Shown piece after piece: positions 27,422 through 35,535 of a stretch of 64,000 nt of DNA. Each line of letters starts with the position of its first letter. The stretch's first letter is position 1. The translations under genes and the position numbers were made by a program. Where the stretch lies: positions 1 to 64,000 of the forward strand of contig JAFQIE010000037.1 in the NCBI GenBank assembly GCA_017397645.1. Direction: 5' to 3'. The notes under the pieces are model-generated. The model searched no databases. It worked only from the letters and a program-made list of their open reading frames with translations, and was not told the DNA's origin. The DNA is from Lachnospiraceae bacterium (GTDB taxonomy: Bacteria; Bacillota; Clostridia; Lachnospirales; Lachnospiraceae).

Positions 27422-27676
27422 ATGACAAAGAAAAACATTTGTATCCGTTTGGAGAGAGGATTGGAAGCGACACCGGTAGCTTTTCTTGTACAGGAAGCCA
27501 GCAAATACGATTCCACGATTTACATCCAAGTGGAAGGAAAGAAAGTCAACGCAAAAAGCATGATGGGCATGATGAGTTTGGGCCTGAATGCGGGAGAAGA
27601 GTTGGAGGTCATTGCCGACGGCGCAGATGAAAAAGAAGCAGTTAGTGGCATTGAAGCTTTTCTTAGTGGCAAATAA
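27422..27676 (+). CDS. HPr-like protein lacking the PTS histidine (Crh-like)
   Basis: 84-residue HPr fold. In canonical HPr, His15 carries the PTS phosphate and Arg17 stabilises it. Here residue 15 is Glu and residue 17 is Thr (RGLEATPVAFLV), while Ser46 and its context AKSMMGMMSLG are intact. The protein therefore should not relay PTS phosphate but may be phosphorylated by HprK and act as a CcpA co-regulator like Bacillus Crh, which has Gln15. Position after whiA matches Bacillus crh. GGGAGGAAG precedes the ATG at 27422. Glu15 could mimic a charged state; that is inference. Confidence 0.88.
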   Translation: MTKKNICIRLERGLEATPVAFLVQEASKYDSTIYIQVEGKKVNAKSMMGMMSLGLNAGEELEVIADGADEKEAVSGIEAFLSGK

Positions 27677-27681
27677 GCGGG

Positions 27682-27711
27682 TTGTACTTTTCAATCACTG
27701 TAAAATATGAT
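27682..27711 (+). promoter_or_regulatory. Sigma-A promoter for fba
   Basis: TTGTAC (27682-27687), an 18-base spacer and TATGAT (27706-27711), 38 bases before the fba start. Confidence 0.6.
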
Positions 27712-27748
27712 ATATTTTAATAAGAATAATTGTATGGAGGTAGAGGAA

Positions 27749-28612
27749 ATGTTAGTATCAGCAACAGAAATGTTGAAAAAAGCAAAAGCAGGCCATTACG
27801 CAGTTGGTCAGTTTAACATCAACAACTTGGAGTGGACAAAATCCATTTTGCTGACCGCAAAGGAATGCAAATCTCCCGTTATCCTGGGTGTATCCGAAGG
27901 CGCAGGTAAATACATGGGTGGATACCATGTGGTAGTTGGCATGGTAAAAGGTATGATTCAGGATTTGGATATCGATGTTCCCGTAGCAATCCATTTGGAT
28001 CACGGTACCTTCGAAGGATGCTATAAATGTATCGAGGCAGGATTCACTTCCATCATGTTTGATGGTTCCCATTATCCTATCGGAGAAAATGTAGAGAAGA
28101 CCAAAGAATTGGTAGCAGCAGCTCATGCAAAGGGAATGTCCATCGAGGCAGAAGTTGGGTCCATCGGTGGTGAAGAAGATGGTGTTATCGGCGCAGGCGA
28201 GTGCGCAGATCCTGCAGAGTGCAAGGCAATCGCAGATTTGGGCGTTGACTTCCTGGCAGCAGGCATTGGTAATATTCATGGTAAATACCCTGAGAACTGG
28301 AAGGGACTTAGCTTTGAGACTTTGGATGCAGTACAGCAGTTGACCGGAGATCTTCCTCTGGTGCTTCACGGCGGTACCGGTATCCCTGAGGATATGATTA
28401 AGAAGGCAATCAGCCTGGGCGTTGCAAAGATTAATGTAAATACTGAGTGCCAGTTGGCATTTGCAGCAGCAACCCGTAAGTATATCGAGGAAGGCAAGGA
28501 CCTGGTTGGCAAGGGATTTGACCCTCGTAAGGTTTTGGCTCCCGGCGCAGAAGCAATCAAGGCTACTGTTAAGGAAAAGATGGAACTTTTCGGTTCTGTA
28601 AATAAGGCATAA
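27749..28612 (+). CDS. fba: Fructose-1,6-bisphosphate aldolase, class II
   Basis: Zinc-dependent aldolase cleaving fructose 1,6-bisphosphate to dihydroxyacetone phosphate and glyceraldehyde 3-phosphate. 287 residues with the zinc site AIHLDHGT, SIEAEVGSIGGEEDG, LAAGIGNIHGKYP and the phosphate loop LHGGTGIPEDMIKKA. Codon choice is strongly biased, as in other abundant proteins. GGAGG lies 8 bases before the ATG at 27749. It has its own promoter and two tandem stem-loops at its 3' end. Confidence 0.97.
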   Translation: MLVSATEMLKKAKAGHYAVGQFNINNLEWTKSILLTAKECKSPVILGVSEGAGKYMGGYHVVVGMVKGMIQDLDIDVPVAIHLDHGTFEGCYKCIEAGFTSIMFDGSHYPIGENVEKTKELVAAAHAKGMSIEAEVGSIGGEEDGVIGAGECADPAECKAIADLGVDFLAAGIGNIHGKYPENWKGLSFETLDAVQQLTGDLPLVLHGGTGIPEDMIKKAISLGVAKINVNTECQLAFAAATRKYIEEGKDLVGKGFDPRKVLAPGAEAIKATVKEKMELFGSVNKA

Positions 28613-28615
28613 AAA

Positions 28616-28661
28616 ATCCCCCCTAAAAAGGGAGGATGCCAAGAAGCCGAAGCTCCTTGGC
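28616..28661 (+). other. Tandem stem-loops in the fba 3' region
   Basis: 28616-28637 folds as an 8-bp stem with one mismatch (CCCCCC against GGGAGG around a TAAAAA loop). 28638-28661 folds as GCCAAG/CTTGGC with an inner AGC/GCT. Neither is followed by a U-tract, so they may protect or process the fba mRNA end rather than terminate it classically. Confidence 0.45.
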
Positions 28662-28793
28662 ACTATTATGAAAAAGTATATAAGCAAGTAATACTGAAAT
28701 CTGCTTTGTTTGTATATTTAGTATATCCAAGACAAATGGATAAAAAATGTTATTAAATTAAAAAAACATTTAATGATTTGTGAACAAATTATG

Positions 28794-28819
28794 AATGCCG
28801 GCTCGTTTGAGCCGGCATT
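28794..28819. terminator. Perfect 11-bp hairpin between fba and the cyclophilin gene
   Basis: AATGCCGGCTC and GAGCCGGCATT pair perfectly around a GTTT loop. It lies 30 bases beyond the stop codon of the leftward cyclophilin gene and downstream of fba, so it could terminate either transcript. The downstream T-runs are short on both strands. Confidence 0.65.
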
Positions 28820-28849
28820 TTGCGTGTTTTTGCGTTATATGTTATAAGA

Positions 28850-29377
28850 TTATCTGGGCAATTTATCAGGTTCGGGATATACCACACCGAAGGTGTCTAC
28901 GGTGACGCTTTCGATAACCTGAGGTTCCAAAGGTCTGTCGCTGTAATCGGTACGGGTTTCTGCGATTTTATTCACTACTTCCATACCTTCGATGACTTTG
29001 CCAAAGGCAGCGTAGCCGCCATCCAAATGGGGAGAAGTCTTGTGCATGATGAAGAACTGGCTTCCTGCGGAATCGGGATGCATTGCTCTTGCCATGGACA
29101 ACACGCCCTCGGTATGTCTCAAAGTATTGTTAAAACCGTTTTGTGCGAATTCGCCCTTGATGCTATATCCGGGACCACCCATGCCAGTGCCGTCGGGACA
29201 ACCGCCCTGGATCATGAATCCCTTGATGACACGATGGAAGATCAATCCATCATAGAATTTTTTTTGTACTAAGCTTACGAAATTGTTGACAGAAGCAGGT
29301 GCGATATCAGGATACAATTCCAGACGAATCACATCGCCGCTTTTCATAGTCATGGTAACAATCGGATTATTTGCCAT
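28850..29377 (-). CDS. Peptidyl-prolyl cis-trans isomerase, cyclophilin type
   Basis: 175-residue cyclophilin that catalyses proline isomerisation during folding. The family signature is visible: FHRVIKGFMIQGGCPDGTGMGGPGY, then FFIMHKTSPHLDGGYAAFG. No signal peptide, so cytosolic. AAAGGA precedes the ATG at the 29377 end. It is transcribed alone, divergent from the GNAT gene. Confidence 0.95.
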   Translation of the reverse strand: MANNPIVTMTMKSGDVIRLELYPDIAPASVNNFVSLVQKKFYDGLIFHRVIKGFMIQGGCPDGTGMGGPGYSIKGEFAQNGFNNTLRHTEGVLSMARAMHPDSAGSQFFIMHKTSPHLDGGYAAFGKVIEGMEVVNKIAETRTDYSDRPLEPQVIESVTVDTFGVVYPEPDKLPR

Positions 29378-29394
29378 AATAGATGTCCTTTCTT

Positions 29395-29417
29395 ATTATA
29401 TAGAATTGATGTATAAT
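29395..29417. promoter_or_regulatory. Divergent promoter region, cyclophilin and GNAT genes
   Basis: TATAAT occurs rightward at 29412-29417 (for GNAT; -35 TTTCTT with 17-base spacing is weak) and leftward at 29395-29400 (for the cyclophilin gene; -35 weak). The two -10 boxes lie 11 bases apart, so RNA polymerase binding could be mutually exclusive. Confidence 0.45.
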
Positions 29418-29448
29418 GATTGTAACCCAAAACGGGAGCAGAGTAAAT

Positions 29449-30240
29449 ATGAAATTCAATCTTCCCCGAAATTCGTCGCGTGTACATCATAGAGAGAAAT
29501 GTGAAGCAATTATGCATCGAGAGATAGAAGTAATCATTGAAGAAAACAGAATAGAGAAACTCCATATTACCGATGATTGTGTTCAAGCCGAACGTTTGCG
29601 TGATGCCGGGCAGGCTGTACTGATCTATCTCCACAAGGGCAATCGGCAGCAGGATTTTTCCTCATTTCGCTATGCGGTAGAAGACCCGGAAACCGTAGAT
29701 GGAGCATTTGCCGAAAGAGTGGTGCGCAGACACCTCAATTTGCCCTGGACAATTCTTGAAACCAATCGTTGCATTGTACGGGAAACCGTGGAAGAAGATG
29801 CCAAAGCAATTGTGGCCATGTATCAAGACAAGGAAGTGGCAAAATACATGCCGCCGTTGCCAATTAATGTAGAAGAAGTCAGAGACATGATTACGGCTTA
29901 CCGCAAAGAAATCTATGGACTGTATGAGTTCGGCATCTGGACGATTATCGAAAAATCTACCGGCCAAATCATTGGCAGGGCGGGCTTGGAAATGAAAGAA
30001 GAAGGGCCGGAGTTGGGCTATATGATAGACGCATCCCGACGAAATCAAGGATACGCCACGGAGGTGTGTAAAGCCATCCTAAACTATGCAAGAGAGGAAC
30101 TTGGCATAAAAGAGATGTTGGCCTTTGTGCAGTTGTACAATGAAGCATCGCTGACAGTGTGCAGGAAGTTGGGGTTTACTTCAAAAGAAATGGTGGAACG
30201 AGACAGAAAAGTGTATAGCAAGATGAATAGGACGCTCTGA
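29449..30240 (+). CDS. GNAT family N-acetyltransferase
   Basis: 263 residues. The C-terminal 165 form a GNAT domain of the RimJ/RimL type: LETNRCIVRETVEEDAKAIVAMY, EFGIWTIIEKSTGQIIGRAGLEM, ELGYMIDASRRNQGYATEVCKAIL (acetyl-CoA loop R-x-Q-G-Y-A) and the end LGFTSKEMVERD. The first 90 residues are a different region with HREIEVIIEENRIEKLHI and may be a small accessory domain. The start at ATG 29449 has GGGAG upstream. The acceptor (protein, amino acid or drug) is unknown. Confidence 0.82.
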   Translation: MKFNLPRNSSRVHHREKCEAIMHREIEVIIEENRIEKLHITDDCVQAERLRDAGQAVLIYLHKGNRQQDFSSFRYAVEDPETVDGAFAERVVRRHLNLPWTILETNRCIVRETVEEDAKAIVAMYQDKEVAKYMPPLPINVEEVRDMITAYRKEIYGLYEFGIWTIIEKSTGQIIGRAGLEMKEEGPELGYMIDASRRNQGYATEVCKAILNYAREELGIKEMLAFVQLYNEASLTVCRKLGFTSKEMVERDRKVYSKMNRTL

Positions 30241-30260
30241 TGGAAAAGTCTAAATTCAAT

Positions 30261-30295
30261 AACGCCCCGGGAAAATGTTTTTTCCCGAGGCGTTT
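30261..30295. terminator. Bidirectional terminator, GNAT / hflC
   Basis: AACGCC and GGCGTT close a stem whose inner part is CGGGAAAA/TTTTCCCG with one mismatched pair. It lies between the convergent GNAT and hflC genes; a TTTT run follows on the plus strand. Confidence 0.7.
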
Positions 30296-30313
30296 TGTGT
30301 TTACAAACAGTTT

Positions 30314-31183
30314 TTAATTCCCGTTGAAAATCTGCGCAATAGGCGAGCTGGGAGGAAGGATGATTGTCTTGTTCTCACCCTTCATGGAAACCTTCAGTGC
30401 ATCGAGGCTTCTCACGAAGGAGTAAAAGTCCTGTTTGGAAGGGTCGTTGTATGCATCGGAGAGTATCTTCATATACTCAGCTTCGCCTTCGGCGATTAGG
30501 ATTGCAGCATCTTTTTCGGCAGTGGAAATCATGACATTTACTTCCATGTCGGTGGTGTTTTTAATCTTTTGCGCTTCTGAACTACCCTCTGCAGTGTAAG
30601 TGGCCGCAATATTGTCACGTTCTGCAATCATACGTTCATAAACAGCTGCCTTATTGTCTGCGGGAAGGTCTAACTTTTTCGTTTCAAAGGAGAGAAGTTC
30701 TATGCCGTATTGTTCTAGAGAGTTGCCAATATTGGAAATAATTGCTTGGGACAGTTCTCCGTCGCGTCCGGAGATTACATCCTCCTGGGTGGTGCTACTG
30801 ATGACGTTCTTGGTAGAACTGTAGACAATCGCATCCAATCTGCTTTCGGCACTACCGATAGAGCCGTTCAGTGTTCTTGCAAAAGCGATAGGATCGCTGA
30901 TGCGCCACAAAACATAACTGTCACAGATCATGGTCTTCTTGTCGCTAGTGATAACATCAGAGGAAGCCAAGTCATATAATAGAATTTGGCGAGGCATGGT
31001 GTCCACTGTCTGTAGGAATGGAATCTTGAAGCTAATGCCTGCTTTGTCCACAACATGATTGATTTCTCCAAACTGGCGGACGATTTTATATTCATTCTCG
31101 TTGGTGATTACAATACCGGAAGCTCCCAGAAGAACTACGGCAATCAATATCACACTTAAGATTATTTTTTTTGCTGTCTTCAT
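30314..31183 (-). CDS. hflC: SPFH/Band 7 protease modulator HflC
   Basis: 289 residues with one N-terminal membrane helix (IILSVILIAVVLLGASGIVI) and a Band 7 domain outside: VRQFGEINHVVDKAGISFKIPFLQ, YDLASSDVITSDKKTM and a helical C-terminal region. HflC pairs with HflK in a membrane assembly that limits FtsH protease access to substrates. It is downstream of hflK on the same strand, 11 bases away. GGAGG precedes its ATG. Confidence 0.93.
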   Translation of the reverse strand: MKTAKKIILSVILIAVVLLGASGIVITNENEYKIVRQFGEINHVVDKAGISFKIPFLQTVDTMPRQILLYDLASSDVITSDKKTMICDSYVLWRISDPIAFARTLNGSIGSAESRLDAIVYSSTKNVISSTTQEDVISGRDGELSQAIISNIGNSLEQYGIELLSFETKKLDLPADNKAAVYERMIAERDNIAATYTAEGSSEAQKIKNTTDMEVNVMISTAEKDAAILIAEGEAEYMKILSDAYNDPSKQDFYSFVRSLDALKVSMKGENKTIILPPSSPIAQIFNGN

Positions 31184-31194
31184 AGTGAACCTCC

Positions 31195-32178
31195 TTAATT
31201 TTGTGTATTGGTACCGGTAAAGGAATCCAGAGGATAAATGGTCTGGATGTTATTGCCGGTTCCCTGAATAATTACCTTTAATTCGGGCAGAACATTTTCC
31301 ATGGTTTCATAGAACATTCTCTGTTTTGTGACCGTGGGATTTTTAATGTATTCTTCATACATGGCGTTAAAGCGGGCTACCTGTGCGGTTGCTTCGTTTA
31401 TTCGCTGGGTTTTTTGGGCTTCTGCGTCCTTGATGATACCGTCGGATTTCGCCTGAGCCGAAGGGATTTGCTCGTTGCGATATTTGTTCGCATTGTTCAG
31501 CGCAGTTTCTTTTCCCTGTTTCGCGTTTTCCACAGCCTTGAAGGCCTCCATAACCTCTGCGGTAGGGGGTTCGGAATCCTGGATGGTGATATTTACCAAT
31601 TGGATACCGATATCCTGTTCTGCCAGGCACTCTAGAATCATTTCTTTAATGGCTGCCTGAATTTCATTTTTTCCGGTGGTGAGCACATCATCCACAGGGT
31701 AGCTTCCGATGACGGTACGAATGCAACTTTGGCTGATGTTTTTTAATATTGCCAGCGGATTGGAAGAGGCGTACAGGGCCTTTACGGGGTCGCTGTAGCG
31801 ATACTCTACGTAGAAATCCACATCGATAAAGTTGAAATCAGAAGTAATCATCATGGATTCGTCCGGTACGGAGACACCGCTCCTTGGGTCGTATCCGATG
31901 GAAAATCCCTGAATGGTGGTGTTCACTTTTCGTACCTGTTGTATCAGGGGGATTTTGAAGTGCAGACCGGGTTGTGTAACTGCCTGGGCTTTTCCGAAGG
32001 TGATTAACACGGCCTGCTCTTGTTCCTTGATTTGAAATGCGCTGCTAAAGACGACAATAGTAGCAGCCACTATGCCGATAACTGTAAAAGCAATTTTCTT
32101 TAAGGGCATATTTGGCATTTTGTTGCCATCCATGGTTTCAAAACCATTTCTTTTGTTGCGAGCAGAATCTCCACTCAT
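31195..32178 (-). CDS. hflK: SPFH/Band 7 protease modulator HflK
   Basis: 327 residues. A polar N-terminal stretch is followed by a membrane helix (IAFTVIGIVAATIVVFSSAF), the Band 7 domain (EQAVLITFGKAQAVTQPGLHFKIPLIQQV, FIDVDFYVEYRY) and a coiled C-terminal region with Ala/Glu/Lys-rich repeats. It forms a hetero-oligomer with HflC, encoded next. AGGAGG precedes the ATG. Confidence 0.93.
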   Translation of the reverse strand: MSGDSARNKRNGFETMDGNKMPNMPLKKIAFTVIGIVAATIVVFSSAFQIKEQEQAVLITFGKAQAVTQPGLHFKIPLIQQVRKVNTTIQGFSIGYDPRSGVSVPDESMMITSDFNFIDVDFYVEYRYSDPVKALYASSNPLAILKNISQSCIRTVIGSYPVDDVLTTGKNEIQAAIKEMILECLAEQDIGIQLVNITIQDSEPPTAEVMEAFKAVENAKQGKETALNNANKYRNEQIPSAQAKSDGIIKDAEAQKTQRINEATAQVARFNAMYEEYIKNPTVTKQRMFYETMENVLPELKVIIQGTGNNIQTIYPLDSFTGTNTQN

Positions 32179-32322
32179 ATGTATTCCTCCTTTTGCAAAT
32201 TAGTTTGTGTTGTTGGTGTCCTAAAATGATTTTAGTATAATAGAGACACAAAAAGAAATACACCTGTGATTTCGGGAAATAAGGGAGTGTATTCCTCTTT
32301 TTTAGAGAAATAAGAAAGGCGC

Positions 32323-32351
32323 AAAGTCTTAATAGCTTTATAAAAGACTTT
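32323..32351 (-). terminator. Candidate terminator of the 55-residue gene
   Basis: AAAGTCTT and AAGACTTT can pair around a 13-base loop just beyond the stop of the small gene; reading leftward a T-rich but interrupted tract follows. The hairpin is modest, and part of it is the left arm of a longer inverted repeat. Confidence 0.4.
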
Positions 32352-32387
32352 ACACCTTGGTTTGCGAGTTGCTACTTTGTTTTAGTT

Positions 32388-32555
32388 CTAGAACTTTAGT
32401 TTTTCATTGATCTTATCAATTTTCTTTTGTGCAAAATCAGCGATTGTTTTATTGCCTTCTTTTTCAGCAATATCTTTCATTTCTTCCCAATCTTCTCTTT
32501 CGTCAACTAACATACCTTTGTATTGTTCGTTCGTCATACCTATGTCATCGACCAT
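32388..32555 (-). CDS. Orphan small protein (55 aa)
   Basis: 55 residues, MVDDIGMTNEQYKGML at the start, then an acidic and lysine-rich helical remainder ending KINEKLKF. No signal, membrane segment or cysteine. AGGAGG lies 9 bases before the ATG, and a promoter (TTTACA, 18 bases, TATAAT) is at 32579-32608, so expression looks real. Base composition is AT-richer than the neighbours. It lies alone between hflK and the aminotransferase, flanked by the inverted repeat. I do not recognise the family. Confidence 0.65.
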   Translation of the reverse strand: MVDDIGMTNEQYKGMLVDEREDWEEMKDIAEKEGNKTIADFAQKKIDKINEKLKF

Positions 32556-32578
32556 CCTTTTGCACCTCCTTCACCCAT

Positions 32579-32608
32579 ATTATAAAGGTAAAGGGTTAAA
32601 GATGTAAA
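32579..32608 (-). promoter_or_regulatory. Promoter for the 55-residue gene
   Basis: Reading leftward: TTTACA (32603-32608), an 18-base spacer, TATAAT (32579-32584), then AGGAGG and the start at 32555. The -35 lies inside the right arm of the inverted repeat. Confidence 0.55.
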
Positions 32609-32654
32609 GCCCTTTATAAAGTTGTCAAGGTTCAGACAGTGTAAAACAAAACCA

Positions 32655-32683
32655 TTGCCTATTTTCATTAAATGTAATACTAT
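32655..32683 (+). promoter_or_regulatory. Candidate promoter for the aminotransferase gene
   Basis: TTGCCT (32655-32660), a 17-base spacer and TACTAT (32678-32683), about 58 bases before the start codon. Confidence 0.45.
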
Positions 32684-32740
32684 TACCATAAGATGTTTCA
32701 TACATAATACACTGCCTACTAGGAGCAGAAAGAGGAAGAT

Positions 32741-33943
32741 ATGTTAGTTCAAAAGTACAAAGATATGTTATCGGGAAAATCCGTGATCAGACAACTTTCG
32801 GAGTTTGCCACGGCCAGGGGCGAGGAGATAGGCTATGAAAATGTGTTTGACTATAGCCTGGGCAATCCATCGGTGCCTGTCCCCCGGGAATTTACCGACA
32901 GAATGATTCACCTGCTGGCTACCAAGGAGACCAATTATCTTCATGGATATAGCCCCAGTCCGGGAATCACTTCTGTGAGGGAGGCCATTGCGGCATCTTT
33001 GGAACAGAGATTCGGTATCCCTTATAAAAAAGAGCATATCTTTATGGCATCCGGAGCAGCCGGCGCGCTGGCCCATGCGTTCCGATTGGTGACAGAGCCC
33101 AAGGATGTGATTTTAACCTTTGCACCATTCTTCCCGGAATATAATCCTTATGTGAATTTGACGGGAGCAACGCTGAAGGTAGTGCCCCCCGATACGGAGA
33201 ATTTCCAAATCAATTTTGAGAAATTCGAAAAAATGCTGACCAAGAAGGTTATGGCGGTTCTGGTGAATACACCCAATAATCCGTCGGGAGTGGTGTATTC
33301 TGCGGAAACACTACAGAAAATGGCAGATATCATGAGAGAAAAGCAGGAAGAGTATGAGCATGATATTTACCTCATATCCGACGAGCCCTATCGTGAAATC
33401 GTGTTTGAAGGTGTGGACGCGCCCTGTGTATCCAAATTCTACGATAACACGATAGCATGTTATTCTTTCTCTAAATCCTTATCCCTACCCGGTGAGCGTA
33501 TCGGTTATGTGGCTGTGAACCCCAACTGCAGCGGCGCAGAGGATATGGTGAATATGTGTGTTCAGATTTCCAGAGGCATTGGCCATAACTGCCCTCCTTC
33601 CATCATTCAGTTGGCGGTGGCACAGACGTTGGATAAGACGGCGGATTTAGGTGTATACGAAACAAATATGAATTTGATATACAATGAGCTGATGGACCTC
33701 GGTTTCACCTGTGTGAAGCCCGGCGGAACTTTTTATATTTTCCCTAAAGCTTTGGAGGAGGATGCTAAGGTATTCTGCGAGAAGGCGATGAAATACGATC
33801 TTGTATTGGTGCCCGGAGACAGCTTCGACGCACCCGGTTACTTTAGAATGGCATATTGTATCGACACGGAAAAAGTGAAACGCTCTTTGGTGGCGCTTCG
33901 CAGATTTGTGGAGACAGAATATCCTGACAGAAATTCAAAATAA
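32741..33943 (+). CDS. PLP-dependent aminotransferase class I/II
   Basis: 400 residues of aspartate-aminotransferase type. FDYSLGNPSVPVP is near the N terminus; HGYSPSPGITSVREAIA, MASGAAGALAHA, NTPNNPSGVVYS, ISDEPYREIVFEG and the PLP lysine in SFSKSLSLPGERIGYV follow, with FRMAYCIDTE near the end. It probably transaminates an amino acid with 2-oxoglutarate; the amino donor cannot be told. AGAAAGAGGAAG precedes the ATG. uppP follows by 11 bases. Confidence 0.9.
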   Translation: MLVQKYKDMLSGKSVIRQLSEFATARGEEIGYENVFDYSLGNPSVPVPREFTDRMIHLLATKETNYLHGYSPSPGITSVREAIAASLEQRFGIPYKKEHIFMASGAAGALAHAFRLVTEPKDVILTFAPFFPEYNPYVNLTGATLKVVPPDTENFQINFEKFEKMLTKKVMAVLVNTPNNPSGVVYSAETLQKMADIMREKQEEYEHDIYLISDEPYREIVFEGVDAPCVSKFYDNTIACYSFSKSLSLPGERIGYVAVNPNCSGAEDMVNMCVQISRGIGHNCPPSIIQLAVAQTLDKTADLGVYETNMNLIYNELMDLGFTCVKPGGTFYIFPKALEEDAKVFCEKAMKYDLVLVPGDSFDAPGYFRMAYCIDTEKVKRSLVALRRFVETEYPDRNSK

Positions 33944-33954
33944 AGGAGTTTTGT

Positions 33955-34806
33955 ATGTTAGAAATTATTAAAGCAGTAATTTATGGTATTGTGGAAGGCA
34001 TCACTGAGTGGTTGCCCATCAGCAGTACAGGACATTTGATTTTGGTGGAGCAGTTTTTACCTTTTCAGGAGACCAGCGAAAACTTCTTCGGCATGTTTGA
34101 CGTTGTGATTCAGCTGGGCGCTATTTTGGCGGTGGTACTGCTGTTCTGGAAGCAGATTTGGCCATTTGCCCTCAGCAAAAAGGAACGACAGGGGACAGGT
34201 ATTTCTTCTTATCTAAAGAAAGATATTTGGACACTGTGGTTCAAAATACTGGTATCTACTATTCCGGCAGCAGTAATTGGTGCATTATTTGACGAAAAGT
34301 TTGAGGAATTGTTCTACAATCCTCCTTGCATTGCCATAGCGCTTATTGTTTTTGGTGTGGCCTTTATTCTCATTGAAAACAGAAATAAGGGCAGAGAATA
34401 TAAAGTGACACAACTGTCAGAAATCACCTATCAGATGGCATTTTGGATTGGTGTATTTCAGGTGCTGGCAGCAATATTTCCCGGTACCAGCCGCTCCGGA
34501 GCAACCATCGTGGGTGCGTTGTTGATTGGGGTTTCCAGAACGGTGGCGGCAGAGTATACTTTCTTTTTGGCAATTCCTGTAATGTTCGGGGCAAGTCTTT
34601 TAAAGGTGATGAAGTTTGGTCTTGATTTTACCTCTATGGAATTGGTTATCTTATTGGTGGGCACTGCAGTTTCCTTCGTGGTTTCCATATTTGTATTGAA
34701 ATTCCTGTTAGGCTACATCAAGAAGCATGACTTCAAGGTATTTGGCTGGTACAGAATTGCTTTGGGACTCTTGGTGTTGGCGTTGGTTGCCGGTGGAATT
34801 ATGTAA
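33955..34806 (+). CDS. uppP: Undecaprenyl-diphosphate phosphatase
   Basis: 283-residue integral membrane protein recycling undecaprenyl pyrophosphate to the monophosphate carrier for peptidoglycan and wall polymers; it also gives bacitracin tolerance. Signatures EGITEWLPISSTGHLIL (active-site Glu and Ser) and FPGTSRSGATIVGALL are present, with about eight helices. It is complete and follows the aminotransferase gene with GGAG upstream. Confidence 0.96.
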   Translation: MLEIIKAVIYGIVEGITEWLPISSTGHLILVEQFLPFQETSENFFGMFDVVIQLGAILAVVLLFWKQIWPFALSKKERQGTGISSYLKKDIWTLWFKILVSTIPAAVIGALFDEKFEELFYNPPCIAIALIVFGVAFILIENRNKGREYKVTQLSEITYQMAFWIGVFQVLAAIFPGTSRSGATIVGALLIGVSRTVAAEYTFFLAIPVMFGASLLKVMKFGLDFTSMELVILLVGTAVSFVVSIFVLKFLLGYIKKHDFKVFGWYRIALGLLVLALVAGGIM

Positions 34807-34877
34807 TGTATACCTGTGAGAAATAGGGCGATGGAGAGCAATCTTTGTTGCCCTTTGTAATTAAAGGGACAGTTAAA

Positions 34878-35474
34878 ATGATAAAGAACATAATCTTAGA
34901 CATGGGCAATGTGCTCTTGGAGTATAACCCGAAAAAGATACTGGACGCCGTCTGTGCTACGCAGGAGGGGAAGGACATTATATTGAAAGAACTATTCCAT
35001 GGTGAGGAATGGATTTTGGGTGATAAAGGCGAGATTATAAATTCCCAACGATTTGATGGTGCGGCCCAAAGGGTACCGGTAAAGTATCACAAAGAATTAA
35101 GAACATGCGTGGATACCTGGACGGACTACATGCTACCCATTCCGGGGGCAAGAGATTTTTGTTTGTGGGCGAAGGGACAGGGATATCATTTGTTTGTGCT
35201 ATCCAATGCCTGTGGAAAATTCCATGACTATTTTCCAAAGCAGTATCCGCCGGAATGGTTTGATGGTGTGGTGGTGTCCTCGGATATTCATATGATTAAG
35301 CCGGATGCGGGAATCTATCAATACATATTAGAAAAGTATCATCTGGTGGCGCAGGAGAGCATCTTTATTGATGATATGGAGTACAATGTGGAGGGCGCTA
35401 AGGCGGTGGGGCTTCATGTGGAAGTGTTCCATAATGATTTTGAAAGTATAAAAAATCAGATTCTTACACTTTAG
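34878..35474 (+). CDS. HAD-superfamily phosphatase (YihX-like)
   Basis: 198 residues of HAD type IA. Motif I is LDMGNVLLEYNP, with Gly where many members have a second Asp, as in glucose-1-phosphatase YihX. Motif II is LFVLSNAC, the lysine is in HMIKPDAGIYQYIL and the last motif is SIFIDDMEYNVEGAKAVG. It probably removes phosphate from a small sugar phosphate. The ATG at 34878 follows AAGGGA. A terminator-like hairpin overlapping the hrcA control region follows it. Confidence 0.85.
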   Translation: MIKNIILDMGNVLLEYNPKKILDAVCATQEGKDIILKELFHGEEWILGDKGEIINSQRFDGAAQRVPVKYHKELRTCVDTWTDYMLPIPGARDFCLWAKGQGYHLFVLSNACGKFHDYFPKQYPPEWFDGVVVSSDIHMIKPDAGIYQYILEKYHLVAQESIFIDDMEYNVEGAKAVGLHVEVFHNDFESIKNQILTL

Positions 35475-35506
35475 ATTTATTTTAGAATTATTTTTAACTA
35501 AATCGG

Positions 35507-35535
35507 TTGACAATAAGAAAGGGAAGTGCTAACTT
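35507..35535 (+). promoter_or_regulatory. Sigma-A promoter of the hrcA operon
   Basis: A perfect TTGACA (35507-35512), 17 bases and TAACTT (35530-35535). Transcription would begin near 35542, just upstream of the CIRCE operator. Confidence 0.75.

Larger units (their letters stand above)
32336..32621. repeat. Inverted repeat flanking a small orphan gene
   Basis: The 23-base segment 32336-32358 and the reverse complement of 32599-32621 match at 20 of 23 positions. Between them lies one 55-codon gene with its own promoter. The unit is 286 bp long. No target-site duplication is visible beside the arms. Confidence 0.6.

Noticed and set aside
27758..28687. 309-codon minus-strand reading frame over fba
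   Set aside because: It mirrors the highly biased codons of fba and has no ribosome binding site or recognisable domain.
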